Assembly: GCA_034433615.1 (NCBI GenBank)
Contig: DAOUAJ010000038.1
Span: forward strand, 1 to 6,765
Length of the DNA: 6,765 bases
Reading direction: 5' to 3'
From: DAOUAJ01 sp034433615
GTDB lineage: Bacteria; Chloroflexota; Anaerolineae; DUEN01
The translations under genes were made by a program, and so were the position numbers. Below the pieces are notes generated by a model. It was not told the DNA's origin. It saw only the letters and a list, made by a program, of their open reading frames with translations, and ran no database searches. Below, one piece after another: positions 1-4,489 of the stretch (position 1 is the stretch's first letter; each line of letters begins with the position of its first letter).

Positions 1-1
1 G

Positions 2-226
2 TCTTCACTACCTGAAGTGGTCGGTGATGCCGCGTTGTTGGTTAACCCTTACGATATCGACGCGATCGCCGACGCGTTGGCACGTCTGCTAGAGGATGCA
101 GAGCTGCGCCAACGGCTGCGCGAGGCTGGTCTGGCCCGTGCCCGTTTATTCTCCTGGGAGCGCACGGCGCGTGAGACTATCGCTGCCTACCGCCTGGCTT
201 TGGGGCAGGATCCATCCGGTGAGTAA
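2..226 (+). CDS. GT4-family glycosyltransferase, C-terminal end (partial)
   Basis: Only the last 74 residues are present; the reading frame is open to the left edge of the window. The fragment starts SSLPEVVGDAALLVNPYD, which matches the end of the nucleotide-sugar binding region of GT-B fold, family 4 (glycosyl transferases group 1) enzymes: the S-LPEVVGDAA stretch followed by a V-P-D turn. Next comes the usual helical tail (IADALARLLEDAELRQRLREAGLARA) and the F-SWERTA motif that packs back on the N-terminal domain. Family members move a sugar from a nucleotide donor to a lipid-linked or glycan acceptor at the cytoplasmic face of the membrane; the specific sugar cannot be told from this piece. 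Its stop codon lies inside the first codons of the sugar transferase downstream (8-base overlap), so the two are almost certainly co-transcribed in a polysaccharide gene cluster. The GTG at 17 is internal to the family motif and is not a start. Confidence 0.9.
   Translation, partial: SSLPEVVGDAALLVNPYDIDAIADALARLLEDAELRQRLREAGLARARLFSWERTARETIAAYRLALGQDPSGE
202..210 (+). promoter_or_regulatory. Ribosome binding site deciding the sugar transferase start
   Basis: GGGGCAGGA ends 8 bases before the GTG at 219. It lies inside the end of the upstream glycosyltransferase gene. It supports GTG 219 over the much earlier in-frame ATG at 96, whose extra 41 residues would overlap the glycosyltransferase C-terminal motifs and resemble no known N-terminus. 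Confidence 0.6.
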
Positions 227-1646
227 GCATTTTCACCGTTGGTTGGGATGGCTGTTGGTCATTTCTGATGCCATCCTGATTAACGTTGCCTTTGCTATCG
301 CCTACTGGATCCGTTACGACCTGCAATGGTTTCGGGCGGTGGACCCGGCCTTTCATACCAGCTATCGGGCCTATGTGCCTTTCATCCTCGTGTTGACCAT
401 CCTCCTGTTGATCGCTTTTCGCCTGGAGGGGGTCTACACCCTGCGTCGTGGCACCTCGTGGCTGGACGAAGTGTATGCCATCGCCAACGGCACGACGACC
501 GGTATCATCATCATGATCGTAGTCACCTTCTTCTACCAGCCGCTGTTCTACTCTCGGTTGATCTTCCTCTACGCTGCCATCCTGATCCCTGTCGTGTTAG
601 CCCTCGCGCGCGCGGTTAAGGCGATAGCTATCGCCCGTTTGCGGCGACGTGGCATCGGCGTGGATCACGTGGTGATTGTGGGGGCGGGGGAAACGGGCCG
701 CACGGTGCTCCGCAACCTGGTGGCCCAACCCCAATATGGTTACCGCGTCCTCGGTTTCCTGGATGATAACCCGGAGAAAGGGCAGACCGACATTGGCCCC
801 TTCAAGGCGTTGGGCAGCATTGATAATCTGCCTTACATCCTCACCCAACACCAGGTAGACGAAGTGATCGTGGCGTTGCCCTGGCAATATCACCGGCGCA
901 TCGCGCGTATCATCGCCGAGGCGGAGCGGGCGGGCGTGCGGGTGCGCGTGGTGCCCGATTTACTACAACTCAGTCTGAGTCGCGTACACATGGATCAGGT
1001 CGCTGGTATCCCACTGTTGAGTGTGCGCGAGACCATGCTCACCGGCTGGAATTTGGCCTTGAAACGTGTCATGGACATCATCATCTCGGGGATGGGGCTC
1101 ATCCTGCTCTCACCGCTATTGGCGTTGATCGCATTGGCTATCCGCCTGGATACGCCCGGCCCCGTGCTTTTCCCGCAAACTCGCATTGGACGCGGGGGGC
1201 AGCCCTTCACGATCTACAAGTTTCGTTCGATGATCGCCAACGCGGAGGAGGTTCGCCCCTACCTGGATGCGCTGAACGAGGTTGACGGGCCGATGTTCAA
1301 GATCAAGGACGATCCCCGGCGCACGCGAGTGGGACGGATTCTCCGACGCACCAGCCTGGATGAGTTGCCCCAGCTTTACAATGTGCTGCGTGGCGATATG
1401 AGCCTGGTGGGGCCACGGCCAGCCCTGCCCGACGAGGTGGCTCAATATCAGGATTGGCACAAGAAGCGGCTGGAGGTATCGCCAGGATTGACGGGGCTCT
1501 GGCAAGTGAGCGGCCGCAGCAAGCTCTCTTTCGACGAGATGGTGCTTCTGGACATTTACTACGTGGAGAACTGGTCACCGACTTTGGATTTACGCATCAT
1601 GCTCAAAACGATCCCCCTGGTGTTGATGGGGGAGGGCGCGTATTGA
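219..1646 (+). CDS. Exopolysaccharide polyprenyl glycosylphosphotransferase (WbaP/PssY-type sugar transferase)
   Basis: A 475-residue initiating enzyme for surface polysaccharide: it moves a sugar-1-phosphate from a nucleotide sugar to undecaprenyl phosphate on the inner membrane face. The architecture is that of long (WbaP-like) polyprenyl-phosphate sugar transferases. Hydrophobic segments lie near residues 9-31, 51-68, 92-106 and 112-133. A Rossmann-like CoA-binding-type domain starts at VVIVGAGETG (151-160). The C-terminal bacterial sugar transferase domain (about 280-475) opens with a re-entrant hydrophobic helix (283-308), followed by GPVLFPQTRIGRGG, KFRSM (334-338), the catalytic Asp-Glu pair in TSLDELPQL (D381, E382), RGDMSLVGPRP, and SPGLTGLWQVSGR (421-433). 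All key motifs appear intact and the length is normal for the family. The GTG start is chosen from the ribosome site and the 8-base overlap with the upstream gene. The sugar (glucose, galactose or other) cannot be read from the sequence. Confidence 0.93.
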   Translation: MSKHFHRWLGWLLVISDAILINVAFAIAYWIRYDLQWFRAVDPAFHTSYRAYVPFILVLTILLLIAFRLEGVYTLRRGTSWLDEVYAIANGTTTGIIIMIVVTFFYQPLFYSRLIFLYAAILIPVVLALARAVKAIAIARLRRRGIGVDHVVIVGAGETGRTVLRNLVAQPQYGYRVLGFLDDNPEKGQTDIGPFKALGSIDNLPYILTQHQVDEVIVALPWQYHRRIARIIAEAERAGVRVRVVPDLLQLSLSRVHMDQVAGIPLLSVRETMLTGWNLALKRVMDIIISGMGLILLSPLLALIALAIRLDTPGPVLFPQTRIGRGGQPFTIYKFRSMIANAEEVRPYLDALNEVDGPMFKIKDDPRRTRVGRILRRTSLDELPQLYNVLRGDMSLVGPRPALPDEVAQYQDWHKKRLEVSPGLTGLWQVSGRSKLSFDEMVLLDIYYVENWSPTLDLRIMLKTIPLVLMGEGAY

Positions 1647-1674
1647 CCTTGCTTCGTGATCCCATTTTCCGCCG

Positions 1675-1706
1675 CCGTTCGTTGTAGTATCGTGGAAGAC
1701 GAACGG
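1675..1706 (+). other. Stem-loop in the gap before the M20 gene
   Basis: CCGTTCGT (1675-1682) and ACGAACGG (1699-1706) are perfect inverted copies, giving an 8-base-pair stem with a 16-base loop. It sits in the 90-base gap between the sugar transferase stop and the M20 ribosome site. No T run follows, so it is not a standard intrinsic terminator. It could slow polymerase, protect the 3' end of the upstream message, or be chance. Confidence 0.4.
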
Positions 1707-1723
1707 ACTTTCCGAGAGCAGAC

Positions 1724-1730
1724 GAGGGGA
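1724..1730 (+). promoter_or_regulatory. Ribosome binding site deciding the M20 hydrolase start
   Basis: GAGGGGA lies 6 bases before the ATG at 1737. It selects this ATG over the in-frame ATG at 1656, which would add 27 residues unlike the family N-terminus and place the start only 10 bases after the preceding stop with no ribosome site. Confidence 0.7.
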
Positions 1731-1736
1731 GACACT

Positions 1737-2939
1737 ATGGGAGCAGACGATCACTTGACACCGGCAGATCGAGCAGCTTGCGTCACTTTCTTGCGCGACC
1801 TGGTGCGAATTCCCAGCCCATCTATGCAAGAGGGGGCTCTGGCAGAGCGCCTGGCTGAGGAGATGGAACGGGTGGGATTCGCTGAGGTGCGCATTGATCG
1901 GATGGGAAACGTCATTGGCCGCGTAGGAGTGGGCCATCCTGGACGACGACTGGTGTTCAACGGACACATGGATCACGTCGGCATCGGTGACCCGGCCGCC
2001 TGGACCCACGACCCGTTTGGGGCTGAGGTCGAGGATGGCGTCCTGTTTGGGCGGGGCGTAGTGGACATGAAAGGGGCGCTGGCGGCTATGGTCTACGGTG
2101 CGAAGCTCCTGCGCGATGCCAAAGTACGTCTCCCCGGCGAACTGTACGTGGTAGGGGTAGTGCAAGAAGAACCCAGCGAGGGATTGGCCATGCGTTGGCT
2201 GGTGGAAGAGGAGGGGTTGCAGCCGGACTACGTGGTGCTGGGCGAGCCGACCAATCTGCACATCAGCCGGGGCCAGCGTGGCCGGCTGGAGATGCGCGTC
2301 ACGACACACGGCCGCGCTTGCCATGCCTCTGCGCCCAGGTTAGGCGACAACGCGATCTATACAGCCGCTCGCCTCATCTTCGGGATCGAATTGCTGGCCG
2401 GGCAGTTGGCGGTGAACGACCAGGTCTTGGGCAGTGGCTCGATCGCTGTGACCCACATTGAAAGCGCGGCGGGCAGCCGTAACGTGATCCCCGACCGCTG
2501 CACCTTTATCATTGACCGCCGGCTGACGTTGGGCGAGACCGAAGCCCGCGCCCTGGCCGAGATCCAGCAGATTATCCAACGGGAGCACACGCGGGCCGAG
2601 GTGATCGTGCCCGAGTTTGAAGCGACCAGCTATACTGGCCAACGTTTGCAAGGGCGAGAATATTACCCTGCCTGGCTGATGCCGGAGGATCACCCATTGG
2701 TCAAGGCGGGACAGCGCGCGGTCGAGCGTGCGATGGGCATCCGTCCCCGGCTGCAAGTGTGGACATTTTCCACCGACGGCGTTTACACGATGGGCGAGAT
2801 GGGTATTCCCACCATCGGCTTCGGCCCCGGCGAGGAGCGATACGCGCACGTCGCGGATGAACGCATTCGCCTGGACGACGTTCTCCAGGCGGCCCACGTC
2901 TACCCCTGCATGGCCCAGGAGATTCTGGCGCTGGCCTGA
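1737..2939 (+). CDS. M20-family metallohydrolase, YgeY type (ArgE/DapE superfamily)
   Basis: A 400-residue zinc-dependent amidohydrolase or peptidase of the M20 fold. Visible motifs, in order: GHMDHV with H77 (metal ligand) and D79; GRGVVDMKG with D110 (bridging Asp); VVQEEPSEG with E144 (general base) and E145 (ligand); LGEPT with E170 (ligand); the dimerisation-domain GRACHASAP (H196, contributed to the partner active site); and a late AHVADE with H371 (ligand). No catalytic residue is missing. Stretches such as RGQRGR-E, WTFSTDGV, IGFGPGEE and DRRLT-GET recall E. coli YgeY, so it belongs nearer that group (named for selenium-linked gene neighbourhoods in enterics) than to true ArgE or DapE. 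The natural substrate is not known for the group. No selenium or purine genes are visible here, so a role in selenium metabolism should not be assumed. The start is chosen from the ribosome site at 1724-1730. It may be read through from the polysaccharide genes or have its own weak promoter. Confidence 0.9.
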   Translation: MGADDHLTPADRAACVTFLRDLVRIPSPSMQEGALAERLAEEMERVGFAEVRIDRMGNVIGRVGVGHPGRRLVFNGHMDHVGIGDPAAWTHDPFGAEVEDGVLFGRGVVDMKGALAAMVYGAKLLRDAKVRLPGELYVVGVVQEEPSEGLAMRWLVEEEGLQPDYVVLGEPTNLHISRGQRGRLEMRVTTHGRACHASAPRLGDNAIYTAARLIFGIELLAGQLAVNDQVLGSGSIAVTHIESAAGSRNVIPDRCTFIIDRRLTLGETEARALAEIQQIIQREHTRAEVIVPEFEATSYTGQRLQGREYYPAWLMPEDHPLVKAGQRAVERAMGIRPRLQVWTFSTDGVYTMGEMGIPTIGFGPGEERYAHVADERIRLDDVLQAAHVYPCMAQEILALA

Positions 2940-2945
2940 AAATAG

Positions 2946-2980
2946 CAGTCAGCGATCAGCGATTAGCAATCAGCGATTAG
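2946..2980 (+). repeat. Heptamer tandem repeat, five units (array 1)
   Basis: Five consecutive 7-base units begin six bases after the M20 stop codon: CAGTCAG, CGATCAG, CGATTAG, CAATCAG, CGATTAG. The consensus is C-G/A-A-T-C/T-A-G, with each unit one or two bases from its neighbours. Short 7-base tandem repeats of this sort occur in filamentous cyanobacteria and, from memory, in Chloroflexota intergenic regions. Their function is unknown. A related array in reverse orientation lies on the far side of panB (4156-4183). Confidence 0.75.
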
Positions 2981-2997
2981 CACTACAACGAGGCTTT

Positions 2998-3142
2998 GTC
3001 ATTCCGAGAGCCTGTCCTGAGTGCAACGAAGGGAGCGAAGCGACGAGAGCCTGCCCTGAGCGAATGCGAAGGGAATCTCGGCTGGCAGAGGCGAATCCGC
3101 TGGCCAAGTGGGAGATTCCTCGCTCGCAGACTCGCATGGAAA
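2998..3142. repeat. Mosaic palindromic interspersed repeat (REP/BIME-like)
   Basis: Two near-identical modules of about 28 bases, GAGAGCCTGTCCTGAG... (3006-3033) and GAGAGCCTGCCCTGAG... (3045-3073), both end in CGAAGGG and sit 39 bases apart. GGAATCTC (3072-3079) is mirrored by GAGATTCC (3112-3119), and the right arm runs on as CCTCGCTCGC, so the element is broadly palindromic. The left edge GTCATTCCGAG plus AGCGAAGCGACGAG plus AATCTC reads like a common bacterial intergenic repeat (GTCATTCCGAGCGAAGCGAGGAATCTC, recalled from memory, split here) interrupted twice by the AGCCTG...GGG module. It fills most of the gap between the converging M20 and panB genes and is unlikely to encode protein. 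The remaining stretch 3143-3216 shows nothing recognisable, including no clear panB terminator. Confidence 0.65.
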
Positions 3143-3216
3143 GCTACCCTCCTCACGCCTCATATAACTCCTGCCCCAGTATCTGGAAACGAATCCAACG
3201 CCGAAACAGGTGTGAT

Positions 3217-4098
3217 TCATCCACCGCTATTTTCCTCACGCATCACGCCCTCCAACATCTCCCTCAATTCCTGGTAAGCCTCCTCTTTCATGCGGAAGTA
3301 GCGCTCAGGCTCCGGGAAGATGCGGTTCGTGACTTCCTGGACGTATTGCTTGAGCCCCTCACCGATGACTTTGCCGGCGTCTCCGTATCTCTTGGCCATC
3401 TTGGGAGTGAACTTGGGATAGAGGCCGAACATGTCGTGGAAGATAAGCAACTGGCCGTGGGCATGGGGGCCGGAGCCCAGGCTGATGATGGGGATGCTGG
3501 AACGCTCAGTGATGATCTGGCATACCTGATCGGGTACCAGTTCGAGGAGGATAGCCATCACCCCGGCATTTTCCAGCGCTCCGGCATCCTCTATAATCTT
3601 CTTAGCCTGGGCAGCGGTTCGGCCTTGCAGCCGGAATCCACCCAAAGCTGTAGCACTTTGGGGAGTCAGCCCCAGATGCCCCATCACGGGGATGCCGGCA
3701 TTGACGATGGCGTGCACGCGCGAGACGACCTCGCGCCCCCCTTCCAGCTTGATGCCATCGCAGGCGGCTTCGGCCATGAAACGGCCCGCGTTGACCACGG
3801 CGGCCTCGTCCGATTGCTGGTAGGTCATGAAAGGCATGTCGCCAATCAACCAGGCGTTAGGTGTGCCACGACGCACGGCCTGGGCATGGCGGATCATGTC
3901 GTGCATCGTGACAGGCAAAGTCGAATCGTAGCCGAGGATTGTCATCCCCAGGCTGTCGCCCACCAGTACCATGTCAATACCCGCCTGCTCGACCAGGTAA
4001 GCCATCGAGTAGTCGTAGCAGGTGATCATGGTGATGGGGATACCCTGTTTCATCTTGTTGAACAGATCAGGTAGGGTGACTTTTTTGCGTTCACTCAT
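3217..4098 (-). CDS. panB: 3-methyl-2-oxobutanoate hydroxymethyltransferase (ketopantoate hydroxymethyltransferase)
   Basis: This 293-residue protein matches PanB over its full length. PanB uses 5,10-methylene-tetrahydrofolate to add a hydroxymethyl group to 3-methyl-2-oxobutanoate, giving ketopantoate, the first committed step to pantothenate and coenzyme A in the cytoplasm. It is a Mg-dependent TIM-barrel enzyme. Visible motifs: TCYDYSMA (26-33), VLVGDSLGMT (metal ligand D48), DSTLPVT (58-64), IGDMPFMTY (metal ligand D87), KLEGG (K117; metal ligand E119), GHLGLTPQS (140-148), and LLELVP with the expected general base E186. The later loop usually written IGIGAG is SLGSGPHAHGQ (206-216), a variation. 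The start ATG at 4098 has GGAGG seven bases upstream; a longer reading from 4152 would add 18 unsupported residues. It stands alone: panC and panD are not in the window. A promoter is proposed at 4226-4199. Confidence 0.95.
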   Translation of the reverse strand: MSERKKVTLPDLFNKMKQGIPITMITCYDYSMAYLVEQAGIDMVLVGDSLGMTILGYDSTLPVTMHDMIRHAQAVRRGTPNAWLIGDMPFMTYQQSDEAAVVNAGRFMAEAACDGIKLEGGREVVSRVHAIVNAGIPVMGHLGLTPQSATALGGFRLQGRTAAQAKKIIEDAGALENAGVMAILLELVPDQVCQIITERSSIPIISLGSGPHAHGQLLIFHDMFGLYPKFTPKMAKRYGDAGKVIGEGLKQYVQEVTNRIFPEPERYFRMKEEAYQELREMLEGVMREENSGG

Positions 4099-4105
4099 AT
4101 GGGTG

Positions 4106-4110
4106 CCTCC
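4106..4110 (-). promoter_or_regulatory. Ribosome binding site of panB
   Basis: On the minus strand GGAGG is followed by a 7-base spacer and then ATG at 4098. This fixes the panB start and rules out the longer reading from 4152. Confidence 0.75.
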
Positions 4111-4155
4111 GAGACTTGAACTTGAGACTGACAGCACACGAGGGACGATCAACGA

Positions 4156-4183
4156 CTGATCGCTAACCGCTGACAGCTATCAG
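4156..4183 (-). repeat. Heptamer tandem repeat, four units (array 2)
   Basis: On the plus strand the units are CTGATCG, CTAACCG, CTGACAG and CTATCAG, the reverse complement pattern of array 1 (2946-2980). The two arrays therefore bracket panB as an inverted pair. If the panB promoter at 4226-4199 is right, this array is transcribed in the panB leader. The neighbouring CGATCA (4146-4151) and TGATCG (4157-4162) could also form a small hairpin. Confidence 0.6.
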
Positions 4184-4198
4184 ACATGGGACGATCTC

Positions 4199-4226
4199 AT
4201 TTTACCACCGAAGCACGCAACAGCAA
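4199..4226 (-). promoter_or_regulatory. Predicted sigma-70-type promoter of panB
   Basis: Read on the minus strand: TTGCTG (-35, 4226-4221), a 16-base spacer, and TAAAAT (-10, 4204-4199), preceded by TGG as in extended -10 promoters. The predicted start near 4192 would give a leader of about 95 bases containing heptamer array 2. This rests on the pattern alone. Confidence 0.45.
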
Positions 4227-4232
4227 CCGACT

Positions 4233-4261
4233 TTGTCCCTCCTGCCCCGGCATGGTACAAT
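4233..4261 (+). promoter_or_regulatory. Predicted sigma-70-type promoter of the nitrilase-like gene
   Basis: TTGTCC (-35, 4233-4238), an exact 17-base spacer, and TACAAT (-10, 4256-4261) with TGG just before it (extended -10). The predicted start is near 4268, about 220 bases before the ATG at 4490. It is the best promoter match in the window. Its -35 box is only 6 bases from the -35 box of the opposing panB promoter, so the two cannot easily be occupied at once. Confidence 0.55.
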
Positions 4262-4296
4262 GTTTCTTGTTCCGAGAGCAAATCGGCTCCCCTGAA

Positions 4297-4329
4297 AATG
4301 TAGGACAAATTTGAAATTTGTCCTACGTT
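4297..4329. repeat. Near-perfect long palindrome (possible interspersed repeat)
   Basis: GTAGGACAAATTT (4300-4312) is followed by one base and its exact reverse complement (4314-4326). A T-G wobble and two further A-T pairs extend the stem to 16. The centre is too tight for a normal RNA loop, so a few central pairs would open. The stretch is AT-rich compared with the surrounding genes. From memory, similar GTAGGACAAATTTG palindromes are scattered through Chloroflexota genomes, which would make this a repeat copy; only a genome search can show that. Confidence 0.7.
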
Positions 4330-4361
4330 CACCAGCATTTTCATCCGAACGTTGGTGAACG
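4326..4361 (+). other. Second stem-loop in the 5' leader
   Basis: CGTTCACCA (4326-4334) pairs exactly with TGGTGAACG (4353-4361) around an 18-base loop. It shares bases 4326-4329 with the preceding palindrome, so the two stems partly compete, as in switching leaders, or together make up one repeat unit. A perfect 10-base palindrome, GAGAATTCTC, follows at 4372-4381. Confidence 0.5.
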
Positions 4362-4383
4362 CAAGTTCATGGAGAATTCTCTC

Positions 4384-4459
4384 CTGAAAAAAGGCTCCCA
4401 AGCCCGTCTTCGGGCGCCAAGAAACGGCCCGCGGACGGGCCTCAGAGCAGTTTTTTCAG
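4384..4459. other. Three-way-junction RNA fold or small element with terminal inverted repeats
   Basis: CTGAAAAAA (4384-4392) is the exact reverse complement of TTTTTTCAG (4451-4459). After a small internal loop, GCTC (4394-4397) pairs with GAGC (4445-4448). Inside lie two GC-rich hairpins: GCCCG/CGGGC (4402-4406 and 4411-4415) and GGCCCG/CGGGCC (4426-4431 and 4436-4441). The whole forms a Y-shaped structure. Both strands end in six T after GC-rich stems, so it may act as a weak terminator in either direction, though on the plus strand 9 bases separate the last hairpin from the T run. It ends 19 bases before the ribosome site of the nitrilase-like gene. No known RNA family is recognised. Confidence 0.5.
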
Positions 4460-4489
4460 TGAAGTCAAATCTGGTTTGAGGAGGCCTGG

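Noticed and set aside
96..218. N-terminal extension of the sugar transferase from ATG 96
   Set aside because: It overlaps the glycosyltransferase coding end out of frame, has no ribosome site, and the 41 extra residues do not look like the family; GTG 219 has a good site.
1590..2324. 244-codon minus-strand frame
   Set aside because: It is antisense to well-supported M20 motifs and shows no recognisable protein features.
2946..2980. CRISPR array
   Set aside because: Units are 7 bases with no spacers, far too short for CRISPR repeats.
2728..4074. 448-codon plus-strand frame crossing M20 and panB
   Set aside because: It is a shadow: it overlaps the M20 end in another frame, passes through the repeat region, and is antisense to the clearly recognised panB.
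4099..4152. Longer panB start at 4152
   Set aside because: The GGAGG seven bases before ATG 4098 and the normal PanB N-terminus support the shorter form; the extra 18 residues come from leader DNA.
4180..4401. Minus-strand 73-codon reading frame in the divergent gap
   Set aside because: It runs through palindromes and repeat-like DNA, lacks a ribosome site, and crosses both proposed promoters; most likely spurious.
4262..4459. Known riboswitch, T-box or 6S RNA
   Set aside because: No T-box motif or recognised riboswitch core is seen, and there is no single long stem with a central bubble as in 6S RNA.
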